Positions 31,347-39,168 of a stretch of 64,000 nucleotides of DNA are shown in pieces. Source of the DNA: Spirilliplanes yamanashiensis (GTDB lineage Bacteria; Actinomycetota; Actinomycetes; Mycobacteriales; Micromonosporaceae); contig NZ_BOOY01000002.1 of assembly GCF_016863475.1 (NCBI RefSeq), forward strand, positions 62,001 through 126,000, in the 5' to 3' direction. Position numbers and translations under genes: made by a program. How positions within the stretch are numbered: position 1 is the stretch's first letter; each line of letters opens with the position of its first letter. The notes under the pieces are model-generated. The model was not told the DNA's origin, searched no databases, and was given only the letters and a program-made list of their open reading frames with translations.

Positions 31347-34319
31347 GTGGTCATGCGTAATACCCCCCTTCCGAGGATGAGCCGGCGCGGCCGCGTCACG
31401 ATCGGCGTCCTCGTCGGGGTGTTCCTGCTCTTCACCCTGCTCAGCTGGGGCGTCGACGCGTGGACGGACTGGCTGTGGTTCGAGGAGGTCGACTACACCG
31501 GCGTCTTCACCGGCGTGCTCGTCACCCGGCTGCTGCTGTTCCTGTCGGTCGGCCTGGCCATGGCGCTCGTCGTCGGCGGCAACCTCTACCTGGCGTACCG
31601 GCTGCGCCCGCTGCTGCGCCCGCACTCCGCCGAGCAGGCCACGCTCGAGCGGTACCGGATGGCGCTCACCCCGCGGCTGGGCGCCTGGATCGGCATCGTC
31701 TCCGTCCTGATCGGCTTCTTCGCCGGGCTCTCCGCCCAGGGCCGCTGGCAGGACTGGCTGCTGTTCCAGAACTCGACGCCGTTCGGCGTGCGCGACCCTG
31801 AGTTCAACGTGGATGTGGGCTTCTACGTCTTCGACTACCCGATGCTGCGCTACTTCCTCGGCGTCGGGTTCACCGCGATCGTGCTGTCGGTCCTCGGCGC
31901 GCTCGCCGTGCACTACGTCTTCGGCGGGGTGCGGCTGCAGGGCATCGGCGACCGCATGACCACCGCCGCCCGCGCCCACCTGACCTCGCTGGTCGCGGTG
32001 TTCGTGCTGCTCAAGGCCGTGGCCTACATCCTCGACCGGCGGGCGCTGCTGCTCGCCTACAACGAGGGCACCGGCCTCTACGGCGCCGGCTACACCGACG
32101 TGAACGCGTTGCTGCCCGCCAAGGAGATCCTCGCCTACATCTCCATCGTGGTCGCCATCGCGATCATCATCTTCTCGAACGCCTGGATGCGGAACCTCGT
32201 GTGGCCGGGCGTCTCGCTCGCCCTGCTCGGCATCTCCGCCGTCGCCATCGGCGGCATCTACCCGCTGGCCGTGCAGACCTTCGAGGTCAAGCCGAGCCTG
32301 CGGGACAAGGAGGCGCAGTACATCGACCGCTCGATCAAGGCCACCCGGACGGCGTTCGGCCTCGACAAGGCCAAGATGCAGGGGTACGGGGCGACGAACC
32401 TGACCCCGCCCGCCGACCTGGCCACCGAGCCCAACGCCACCAACGTGCGGCTGGTCGACCCGAGCCTGGTGGCGCAGGCGTACACCCTGCGCCAGCAGGT
32501 CCGGCCGTTCTACGACTTCGGCGAGAAGCTCGACATCGACCGCTACGAGGTCGACGGCAAGGTGCAGGACTACGTCGTCGGCCTGCGCGAGATCAACGAC
32601 GCCGAGCTGACCACCCAGCAGCGCAACTGGCTCAACCGGCACACCGTCTTCACCCACGGCTACGGCCTGGTGGCCGCGCCGACGAACCGGATCTGCGACG
32701 GCTTCCCGTTCTTCGTCTCCGGCTTCCTCGGCAACCAGAACCAGCAGCAGGGCTGCTCGTCGGCGGGCGAGCAGATCGAGGTCAAGCAGCCGCGCGTGTA
32801 CTTCGGCGAGAAGACCACCGAGTACGCCATCGTCGGCGCCGGCGACCCCGACCGCAACGTCGAGTTCGACCGCCCGATCGGCGCCAGCGAGGGCCAGGAG
32901 CAGTACTACACGTACACCGGCACCGGCGGCGTCGAGATCGGCGCCTTCCACCGCCGGCTGCTGTTCGCCATCAAGAACGCCGAGAGCAACTTCCTGCTCT
33001 CCGACGCGGTGAACGAGAACTCCAAGCTCATGTACGTGCGTGACCCGCGCTCGCGCGTCGAGAAGGTCGCGCCGTTCCTCACCATCGACGGCGACCCGTA
33101 CCCGGCGGCCATCGACGGCCGGATCAAGTGGATCCTGGACGGCTACACGACCGCGGCGACCTACCCGTACGCGCAGCGCATCAACCTGCAGTCCGAGACC
33201 ACCGACGAGCTCACCAACCGGGGCACCTTCGCCCTGGCCGGCGACAACGTCAACTACATGCGCAACTCGGTGAAGGCGACCGTCGACGCGTACGACGGCA
33301 CCGTCGAGCTGTACGAGTGGGACGACACCGACCCGGTCCTCAAGAGCTGGAACAAGGCGTTCGACGGCCTCGTCACGCCGAAGGCGCAGATCCCCGAGTC
33401 GCTGACGGAGCACTTCCGCTACCCGGCCGACCTGTTCAAGGTGCAGCGCAACCTGCTCGCCCAGTTCCACGTCACCAGCCCGGAGGAGTACTTCTCGGGC
33501 CAGGACTTCTGGCAGGTCCCCAACGTTCCGGACGCCCCGGACACCGGCGTCAAGCAGCCGCCGTTCTACCTGAACACGAAGCTGCCCGGCCAGAACGAGA
33601 CCCGCTTCCAGCTCACCTCCGCGGTCACCCCGCGCGGCCGGGAGAACCTGGCGGCGATCGTCTCCGGCAGCTACGTGGGCGGCCAGCCCAGCCTGGAGGT
33701 GCTGGAACTGCCCGACCAGACGGCCGTCCTCGGCCCCGGGCAGGTCCACCAGACCATGACGAACGCGGCCGCCGTCCGGCAGGAACTCACCCTGCTGCAG
33801 AGCAACCAGGCGCAGGTCCAGTACGGCAACCTGCTCTCGCTGCCCGTCGGCGACGGCATGCTCTACGTCGAACCGGTGTACGTGCGCAGCAACCAGGCGA
33901 ACGCCGTACCCCTGCTCCAGAAGGTCCTCATGTCCTACGGCGACGGCCGCTACGTGGTCCTCGCCAACGACCTGAGCTCCGGCCTGAAGCAACTCGTCGA
34001 CCAGAGCAAGCAGGCGGCCCCGCCGCCACCGGCCACCGGCACCCCGCCGCCCCCGGCCGGCCAGCCCACCCCGACACCCACCACGACCACACCGGCCCCA
34101 CCGCCGCCGCTCGGCGACACCAGCCTGGCGGCCGCGGCCGCCCGGGTCGACGCGGCCATCAACGAGGTCAAGGCCGCCCAGGCGTCGGGCGACTTCGCCC
34201 GCTACGGCCAGGCCCTGAACAACCTCCAGACCGCGATGGCGGACTTCCAGGCCGCCCAGCGCGCCGCCGGCGGCACCCCCGCACCCACCGGGGCACCCGC
34301 ACCGACACCCAGCGGCTGA
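31347..34319 (+). CDS. UPF0182 family membrane protein (Rv3193c type)
   Basis: This 990-residue protein has about seven transmembrane helices in the first 320 residues, then a large extracytoplasmic domain containing the conserved RWILDGYTTAATYPYAQR-like segment (IKWILDGYTTAATYPYAQR). The last 100 residues form a Pro/Thr-rich linker (TPTPTTTTPAPPPP) and an Ala-rich helical hairpin. The GTG start has GGAG 6 bases upstream; ATG 31353 is possible. The function of the family is unknown. It ends at a strong terminator. The order with the PDZ protease is conserved in actinobacteria. Confidence 0.93.
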   Translation: MVMRNTPLPRMSRRGRVTIGVLVGVFLLFTLLSWGVDAWTDWLWFEEVDYTGVFTGVLVTRLLLFLSVGLAMALVVGGNLYLAYRLRPLLRPHSAEQATLERYRMALTPRLGAWIGIVSVLIGFFAGLSAQGRWQDWLLFQNSTPFGVRDPEFNVDVGFYVFDYPMLRYFLGVGFTAIVLSVLGALAVHYVFGGVRLQGIGDRMTTAARAHLTSLVAVFVLLKAVAYILDRRALLLAYNEGTGLYGAGYTDVNALLPAKEILAYISIVVAIAIIIFSNAWMRNLVWPGVSLALLGISAVAIGGIYPLAVQTFEVKPSLRDKEAQYIDRSIKATRTAFGLDKAKMQGYGATNLTPPADLATEPNATNVRLVDPSLVAQAYTLRQQVRPFYDFGEKLDIDRYEVDGKVQDYVVGLREINDAELTTQQRNWLNRHTVFTHGYGLVAAPTNRICDGFPFFVSGFLGNQNQQQGCSSAGEQIEVKQPRVYFGEKTTEYAIVGAGDPDRNVEFDRPIGASEGQEQYYTYTGTGGVEIGAFHRRLLFAIKNAESNFLLSDAVNENSKLMYVRDPRSRVEKVAPFLTIDGDPYPAAIDGRIKWILDGYTTAATYPYAQRINLQSETTDELTNRGTFALAGDNVNYMRNSVKATVDAYDGTVELYEWDDTDPVLKSWNKAFDGLVTPKAQIPESLTEHFRYPADLFKVQRNLLAQFHVTSPEEYFSGQDFWQVPNVPDAPDTGVKQPPFYLNTKLPGQNETRFQLTSAVTPRGRENLAAIVSGSYVGGQPSLEVLELPDQTAVLGPGQVHQTMTNAAAVRQELTLLQSNQAQVQYGNLLSLPVGDGMLYVEPVYVRSNQANAVPLLQKVLMSYGDGRYVVLANDLSSGLKQLVDQSKQAAPPPPATGTPPPPAGQPTPTPTTTTPAPPPPLGDTSLAAAAARVDAAINEVKAAQASGDFARYGQALNNLQTAMADFQAAQRAAGGTPAPTGAPAPTPSG

Positions 34320-34333
34320 CCCCGCTGCCCCGA

Positions 34334-34370
34334 CGGGCCCGGCACCGAATCCTGGTGCCGGGCCCGTTTT
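34334..34370 (+). terminator. Intrinsic terminator of the UPF0182 gene
   Basis: A perfect 13-bp stem CGGGCCCGGCACC/GGTGCCGGGCCCG with a 7-base loop is followed by TTTT. Confidence 0.88.
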
Positions 34371-34452
34371 GGCTGGTCAGGGCGGTGTGGGCTGGGTTAC
34401 GGCGGGGCGTTTTGCAGGCGGAGGACCGGGTGCGCTAGTGTTAACGAGCCGA

Positions 34453-34526
34453 CGCGGGGTGGAGCAGCTCGGTAGCTCGCTGGGCTCATAACCCAGAGGT
34501 CGCAGGTTCAAATCCTGTCCCCGCTA
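34453..34526 (+). tRNA. Initiator tRNA-fMet (CAT)
   Basis: A 74-base cloverleaf has acceptor CGCGGGG/CCCCGCT, anticodon CAT at 34487-34489 and the T-arm GGTTCAAATCC. Two initiator features are present. Position 1 is not paired with position 72 (C and T). The anticodon stem ends in three G-C pairs (GGG/CCC next to the loop). CCA is not encoded. An intrinsic terminator follows directly. Confidence 0.96.
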
Positions 34527-34535
34527 CAAAGGGAA

Positions 34536-34568
34536 ACGGCCCTTCAGGGAAACCTGAGGGGCCGTTTT
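34536..34568 (+). terminator. Intrinsic terminator of the tRNA gene
   Basis: ACGGCCCTTCAGG pairs with CCTGAGGGGCCGT (one T-G wobble) around a GAAA loop, followed by TTTT. Confidence 0.9.
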
Positions 34569-34580
34569 CGCGTCCCGGGC

Positions 34581-34586
34581 TAGGTT
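34581..34586 (+). promoter_or_regulatory. -10 box of a leaderless promoter
   Basis: TAGGTT ends 6 bases before the ATG at 34593. Confidence 0.55.
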
Positions 34587-34592
34587 GGGCGG

Positions 34593-35057
34593 ATGACGCC
34601 TGAGACCGCTGCCGCGGACCCCGGCCCGCTCGCCCGCGCCCTCGTCGCCGACAACTCGTACCTCACGCTGGCGACCGCCGGCGCCGACGGGACGCCGTGG
34701 GCCACCCCGGTCTGGTACGCCGCCCGCGACCTCGCCGAGTTCGTGTGGGCGTCGAAGCCGGGCGCGCGGCACTCCCGCAACATCGCGGAGAACCCGCGGG
34801 TGTCGCTCGTGGTCTTCGACTCCGGCAAGGCGCCGGGCGAGGGCAGCGCCCTGTACGTCGCCGCGGACGCCGCCCTCGTCGACGATGCCACCTTCGCGGA
34901 CGCGCTCGCCGTCTACAGTGGCCGGTCGGTCGAGCGCGGGCTGGGCGGGTGGGACGCGGCGCGGCTGCGGGAGCCCGCCCGGCACCGGCTGTACCGGGCG
35001 GTGGTGCGGGAGGCGTACGTGCTCGACGACCACGACGAGCGGATCAGGGTGCCGTGA
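34593..35057 (+). CDS. PPOX-class pyridoxamine phosphate oxidase-like protein
   Basis: This 154-residue split-barrel flavin/F420 protein shows SYLTLATAGADGTPWATPVWYA in the first strands, with the NPRVSLVVFD strand after it. These are the usual signatures of the FMN- or F420-binding PNPOx-like family. It lacks the C-terminal region of true PdxH, so it is better viewed as a general deazaflavin or FMN reductase. The start is supported by a leaderless -10 box. It converges on a hypothetical membrane protein 10 bases away. Confidence 0.85.
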   Translation: MTPETAAADPGPLARALVADNSYLTLATAGADGTPWATPVWYAARDLAEFVWASKPGARHSRNIAENPRVSLVVFDSGKAPGEGSALYVAADAALVDDATFADALAVYSGRSVERGLGGWDAARLREPARHRLYRAVVREAYVLDDHDERIRVP

Positions 35058-35067
35058 CCCGGGCGGG

Positions 35068-35613
35068 TCAGTCCAGTGTGTACTCGGTGTACACCTCGTA
35101 GCCCGCGGTCACCTTCAGGTGGAACGTCATCGGGTTGAGGTCGGTGCCGTCGCCCCACACGCCCGTGCCGCGGCACGTCAGCAGGACGGGGTCGGGGCCA
35201 CCGGCGACGGGGAAGCGGTAGTCGGCGCGGCCGTCGTGGACGAGCTGCAGCTCCTGCACCGTCAGCAGGTAGCGGTCGACGTCGGACTGCACCAGGGTCT
35301 GCTCGGCGGCGTCCCAGCCGAGGTGCCGGCAGTCGTAGCGTCTGACGAGGTCGCGGGCGGTCGCCTCCGTCGGCGTGCTGCCCGGCGCGTGCGGGCCGAC
35401 GCGCAGGTCGATCCGCGGCGGCAGCGCGGCCATGAACCGCTCCTGCCGCGCGATGTACGGGTCGACGCTCGTGACCCGGACCTCGGACCGTCCCGCCAGC
35501 GCGGCGCCCATCGCGCACGCCCCGCCGGCGACGACCGCGGCCAGGCCGGCCGCGAGCAGCCGGCCGAACCGGCGGTCGGGGGCCGCCGGGGGCGGTGCGA
35601 TGTCGTCGGTCAT
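35068..35613 (-). CDS. Membrane-anchored hypothetical protein
   Basis: This 181-residue protein has a short cytoplasmic N-terminus (MTDDIAPPPAAPDRRFG) and one transmembrane segment at about 18-42. An extracytoplasmic domain of about 140 residues contains two cysteines (in YDCRHLGW and LLTCRGTG) that could form a disulfide. The C-terminal strand-rich part ends TAGYEVYTEYTLD. No family is recognised. A GAGG sequence precedes the ATG at 35613. Confidence 0.65.
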   Translation of the reverse strand: MTDDIAPPPAAPDRRFGRLLAAGLAAVVAGGACAMGAALAGRSEVRVTSVDPYIARQERFMAALPPRIDLRVGPHAPGSTPTEATARDLVRRYDCRHLGWDAAEQTLVQSDVDRYLLTVQELQLVHDGRADYRFPVAGGPDPVLLTCRGTGVWGDGTDLNPMTFHLKVTAGYEVYTEYTLD

Positions 35614-35727
35614 GCGAACGCCTCGGCCGGGGAGGAGGGCAACCCCTCCGACGTTAGGGCGACCGGGTTGCGGGCGCGGTGCCCGGCGGTGGCGGCTCGG
35701 TGGCGGCGACGGTGTGGCCGCGGATCG

Positions 35728-36600
35728 TCACGAGGGGCGCAGGTGGGCGACGATCGCCGCGCGGGCCTCGCGGGCCTCGGGGACGGGGAGCAGCGGGTAG
35801 GCGTGGATGGCGTCCTGCTGTTCGTGGTAGGTCAGCCTGGTGTCCGCCGGGAGGCGGTCGCGCAGGGCGCGGCAGTCGGCCAGGGTGATGTCGCGGGTGC
35901 CCACGAGCAGGTGCAGCGGCGGCAGGTCGCGCAGGTCGCCGTAGAGGGGGCTGATGCGCGGGTCCGTCAGGGGCAGGCCGTTCGCCCAGGCGGCGGCCAT
36001 CGGGCGCAGGCCCGGGCGGGACAGCCACGGGTCGTGGGGTTCGAGGGCGTCGATCTCCGGGTTGGTCATCGACAGGTCGAGCCAGGGGGCGATGAGGGTC
36101 AGGCTCGCGACGGGGGTGGCCTGGGCGGTGGCCTGGGCGGTGGCCAGGGCCAGGCCGCCGCCGGCGGAGTCGCCGACGAGGTGGCAGCGGCGGCCGGCGG
36201 TGGACAGCTCGGCGACCAGGGTGGTGACGAAGGCCAGGGCGCGCAGGCCGTCGTGGTGCGGGGCCAGGCCGTACAGGGCGACGTGCACCTCGCGGCCGCT
36301 GCGGTCGGCGAGGTGGGCGGCCAGGTCCCAGTGCTGGCGGACGATCTCGCTGACGTAGGCGCCGCCGTGCAGGTAGACGATCGGGTCGCCGGACGGTGGG
36401 GCCGTGCGCGGGCGGACCGCGTACACGTCGAAGCCGTCGACCTGGCGGCGGACGCAGCGGGGGCGCAGCGACCGGGGTGGGGCCGACGGGCCCTTCGGCA
36501 GGGCCAGGCGGGCCCGGCCGGCGGCCTCCGTGGCGAACCGGCGCCGGTAGGCGAGCCGGGTGAACAGGGCGACGCCTCGCATCTGCCAGCTCGCGGTCAT
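35728..36600 (-). CDS. Alpha/beta hydrolase, hormone-sensitive lipase-like esterase
   Basis: This 290-residue enzyme has the oxyanion motif HGGAYV (about 77-82), the nucleophile elbow GDSAGG (Ser about 146), an acidic residue in VGTRDITLAD and the catalytic histidine in DAIHAYP. This is the HSL/steryl acetyl hydrolase subgroup. The ATG at 36600 is preceded by TAGGGT and a 6-base gap, a leaderless -10 box. That box now abuts the end of the IS481-type insertion, so normal promoter sequence further upstream has been displaced. Read-through from the transposase gene, on the same strand, is possible. Confidence 0.88.
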   Translation of the reverse strand: MTASWQMRGVALFTRLAYRRRFATEAAGRARLALPKGPSAPPRSLRPRCVRRQVDGFDVYAVRPRTAPPSGDPIVYLHGGAYVSEIVRQHWDLAAHLADRSGREVHVALYGLAPHHDGLRALAFVTTLVAELSTAGRRCHLVGDSAGGGLALATAQATAQATPVASLTLIAPWLDLSMTNPEIDALEPHDPWLSRPGLRPMAAAWANGLPLTDPRISPLYGDLRDLPPLHLLVGTRDITLADCRALRDRLPADTRLTYHEQQDAIHAYPLLPVPEAREARAAIVAHLRPS

Positions 36601-36606
36601 CCGCCC

Positions 36607-36612
36607 ACCCTA
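36607..36612 (-). promoter_or_regulatory. -10 box of the hydrolase, overlapping the IS target duplication
   Basis: TAGGGT (minus strand, 36612-36607) ends 6 bases before the hydrolase ATG. Its first four bases belong to the CCTAGG target duplication, and its first three are also the transposase stop codon. Confidence 0.5.
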
Positions 36613-37581
36613 GGTGTAGGGATCAGGACCGTTGTTGACGCGGGTGATGGGTGGTTGGCCGGCGAGGGCGGTGTGTGCGCGGTGGTGGTTGTAGGTATGC
36701 AACCAGATCGGTAGGGCGTCGGCGCGGTCCTGGTTGTTGGCGAACGGGCGGGAGTAGATCCATTCGTCGCACATGGTGCGGTTGAAGCGTTCGGCTTTGC
36801 CGTTGGTCTGGGGCCGGTAGTGGCGGGTGAAGCGGGCTTGGGCGCCGAGGTCGTGCAGGGCTTGGTGCCAGGCGCGGCCGCGCCGGTAGGCCAGGGCGTT
36901 GTCGGTCATGACCCGTTCGATGTGGGCGATGCCGTGGGCGGCGAAGTGGGCGGCGGCGCGGCGTAGGAACCCGGCGCAGGTGGCGGTTTTCTCGTCGGGG
37001 TGGATTTCGGCGTAGGCGAGACGGGTGTGGTCGTCGATCGAGGCGTGGACGTATTCGTAGCCGACCCTGACGGCGTCGCGGGCGCGGCGGCGTTGCAGGC
37101 TGTCGCGGCCGTGGACTCGCCAGCCGCCGCCGTCGCGGAGCCGGCCGATTTTCTTGACGTCGACGTGGACCAGTTCGCCGGGCCGGTCGCGTTCGTAACG
37201 CCGGATCGGGGTGCCGGTGGGCCGGTCAAGCCAGGCCAGCCGGTGCAGGCCGTGCCGGACCAGCACGGCGTGCACCGTGGAAGCGGGCATACCGAGCAGC
37301 GGCGCGAGCCGGCGCGGCCCGAGTTTGCGCTGCGTGCGCAGCGCGCAGATCCGCGCCTCCACCCCGACCGGGGTCTTACCGGGCAGCCGTCGGGCGTTGC
37401 TGGGCCGGTCCTGCAAGCCCGGATCGCCCTCGGCCCGCCACCTGGCCAACCACTTGTAACCCGTCGCGCGTGAGCAGCCCAGCTCCTTGACGACGTGTGC
37501 GACCGGTCTGCCGTCACCCACGACACGCGCGATGAGCAACCGACGGCCGTGCACGGTCAGACGGGCGTTACGGTGGGCCAT
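36610..37581 (-). CDS. IS481-family transposase
   Basis: This 323-residue DDE transposase has an N-terminal winged helix-turn-helix (VVKELGCSRATGYKWLARW) and an integrase core. The acidic residues are in ELVHVDVKK, ERVMTDNALAY and NGKAERFNRT. The end motif YRPQTNGKAERFN is typical of the family. ATG 37581 is chosen because MAHRNARLTVHGRRLL is the usual start; the frame extends to 37647. The last codon and the TAG stop (36612-36610) come partly from the flanking target duplication, not from the element. Confidence 0.92.
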   Translation of the reverse strand: MAHRNARLTVHGRRLLIARVVGDGRPVAHVVKELGCSRATGYKWLARWRAEGDPGLQDRPSNARRLPGKTPVGVEARICALRTQRKLGPRRLAPLLGMPASTVHAVLVRHGLHRLAWLDRPTGTPIRRYERDRPGELVHVDVKKIGRLRDGGGWRVHGRDSLQRRRARDAVRVGYEYVHASIDDHTRLAYAEIHPDEKTATCAGFLRRAAAHFAAHGIAHIERVMTDNALAYRRGRAWHQALHDLGAQARFTRHYRPQTNGKAERFNRTMCDEWIYSRPFANNQDRADALPIWLHTYNHHRAHTALAGQPPITRVNNGPDPYT

Positions 37582-37686
37582 AGAGACCTCCGGTTCGGTG
37601 AAAGCGTCGCAACTTCCACCTCGCCGGAGGTCTCTCTCACATCTCAAGCCACCACGCCGCTGTCAACAACGCTCATGGGCACTACA
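36615..37686 (-). mobile_element. IS481-family insertion sequence, 1072 bp, complete
   Basis: The ends are TGTAG at 36615 and CTACA at 37686. Both ends carry related inner repeats: GTTGTTGAC lies 17 bases in from the left end and its complement GTCAACAAC lies similarly at the right. Direct copies of CCTAGG flank the element (36609-36614 and 37687-37692). This fits the NCTAGN target and 6-bp duplication known for IS481. One intact transposase gene fills the element, so it looks recently active. Confidence 0.9.
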
Positions 37687-37699
37687 CCTAGGCGGCGCG

Positions 37700-37705
37700 T
37701 ACCGT
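37700..37705 (+). promoter_or_regulatory. -10 box of a leaderless promoter
   Basis: TACCGT ends 7 bases before the ATG at 37713 and lies only 8 bases from the IS target duplication, so the -35 region is probably displaced by the IS. Confidence 0.5.
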
Positions 37706-37712
37706 GGCCGGC

Positions 37713-37925
37713 ATGTGGTCCTACCTGGTGTACGCGCTCGCGCTCGGCGCCCTGGCCGCCGGGCTGCGCGCCCTCGGCACCCGGGTGCGGCGGCGGGGCA
37801 TCGGCGGGACGCTGATGAACCCCGTCGACGAGATCTGGCGGCCCACGGCGCACCACTTCCGCGCCGAGACCGCAGTCCACGACCAGCGGCTCGCGCCGCG
37901 GGCCGGCGCCGACGACAAGCCCTAG
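37713..37925 (+). CDS. Small membrane protein
   Basis: This 70-residue protein has one N-terminal hydrophobic helix (MWSYLVYALALGALAAGLRAL), then a basic cluster (TRVRRRG) and a polar tail. That topology puts the N-terminus outside. No family is recognised. ATG 37713 fits a leaderless start; GTG 37704 is in frame. The IS481 element was inserted 21 bases upstream, between this gene and the divergent hydrolase. The stop overlaps that of the DUF1501 gene in CTAG. Confidence 0.6.
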   Translation: MWSYLVYALALGALAAGLRALGTRVRRRGIGGTLMNPVDEIWRPTAHHFRAETAVHDQRLAPRAGADDKP

Positions 37926-39166
37926 CGGGAAGCCACCAGGCCGAGCGCGGAGGCGCGCACCCCGGGGAAGACGTTGCCGACGGCGGACACCCGGCAGCGC
38001 TTCTGCAGGATCTCGCCGATGACCGCGCGGTAGTCGGTGGTGACGGCGAGGTCGCCGGCGACCAGGCGGGCCGGGTTGAGGGTGGGCCAGCGGCCGTACA
38101 CCCGGCCGCCGTGCACGCCGCCGCCGAGCACCAGCATCGCGTTGCCGTAGCCGTGGTCGAGGCCCTTGGAGCCGTTCTCGGCGACGCGGCGCCCGAACTC
38201 GCTGACCGTGACGAGGGTGACGCGGTTCAGGTCGGCGCCCAGGTCGGCGGCGAACGCGGCCAGGGCCAGCGCCAGGCTGTGCAGGCGGTCGTACATGCGC
38301 TGGCCGGCCACCGCCAGGCCGAGGTTCTCGTGCAGGTCCCAGTCGCCGGTGTCCACGCACGCCGTCATCAGGCCCACGTCACCCTTGATCATGCGGGCGA
38401 CGTCGCGCAGCGCGCCGCCCAGCGGGGTGCCGGGGTAGGCGGCGCCGTTGGCCGGGGCGTAGCCGGCGGTCGCCATCCGGGACGTGGTGTCGACGGCGGT
38501 GGTGAGCTGCTGGGCGGGGGTGCGCAGGACGGCCGGCGCGTTGGCGTACAGGGCGTTGAGGGTGCTGCTGATCGGGCGGTGCCCGTCGTCGCTGGTGAGC
38601 TGGAAGCCGTCCACCGACATCAGGCCCAGGTCCGGCGACGGGCCGACGAGGGTGCGCTGCGGCTGGGCGGTGCCGACGGAGACGCCGTTGAACGGGCTGG
38701 AGGCGCCGTTGACGCCGAGCAGGCGGTCGAGCCAGCCGGTGCGCAGGCTGGTGCCGGGCGCCGCGCGCTCCAGCTCCTCCATCGCGGAGAAGTGCGAGCG
38801 GTTCGGGGCGGCCTGGCCGACGGCGTGCACGGCGGCCAGCTTGCGGTTCGCCCACAGCGGCAGCAGCGGGCGCAGCGCCGGGTTGAGGCCGAAGCCGCCG
38901 ACGTTGCCGATGGTGCGGGTGCGGGGCACGCCGATCGTCGGCCGGGCCCGGTAGTAGTAGGGGTCGCCGTACGGGACGACGGCGGACAGGCCGTCGAAGC
39001 CGCCGCGCAGCGACAGCACGACGAGCACGTCACCGGTGTACGTGGTGTCGGCGGCGAAGGCGAGCTGGGTGGCGAGCTGGTCGCCGGCGAGGCCGCCGAA
39101 GACGCCCGCGGCCAGCGCCGCGCCGAGGGCCTTGCGGCGGGTGGTGCCGCAGCACGAAGCAGACAT
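37922..39166 (-). CDS. DUF1501 family secreted protein
   Basis: This 414-residue protein has a Tat-like signal (SCCGTTRRKALGAALAAGVFGG). The DUF1501 core follows: LVVLSLRGGFDGLSAVVPYGDPYYY near the N-terminus, and VTVSEFGRRVAENGSKGLDHGYGNAMLVLGGG near the C-terminus. The latter resembles alkaline-phosphatase superfamily metal sites. DUF1501 genes usually follow DUF1800 genes, and that is the case here, with 2 bases between the stop of DUF1800 and this ATG. The pair is probably exported and works together. The reaction is unknown. Confidence 0.9.
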   Translation of the reverse strand: MSASCCGTTRRKALGAALAAGVFGGLAGDQLATQLAFAADTTYTGDVLVVLSLRGGFDGLSAVVPYGDPYYYRARPTIGVPRTRTIGNVGGFGLNPALRPLLPLWANRKLAAVHAVGQAAPNRSHFSAMEELERAAPGTSLRTGWLDRLLGVNGASSPFNGVSVGTAQPQRTLVGPSPDLGLMSVDGFQLTSDDGHRPISSTLNALYANAPAVLRTPAQQLTTAVDTTSRMATAGYAPANGAAYPGTPLGGALRDVARMIKGDVGLMTACVDTGDWDLHENLGLAVAGQRMYDRLHSLALALAAFAADLGADLNRVTLVTVSEFGRRVAENGSKGLDHGYGNAMLVLGGGVHGGRVYGRWPTLNPARLVAGDLAVTTDYRAVIGEILQKRCRVSAVGNVFPGVRASALGLVASR

Positions 39167-39168
39167 GA

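Noticed and set aside
31299-33992. 897-codon minus-strand frame opposite the UPF0182 gene
   Set aside because: It is antisense to a well-supported membrane protein; the Val/Gly/Asp-rich product has no recognisable domain or start signal.
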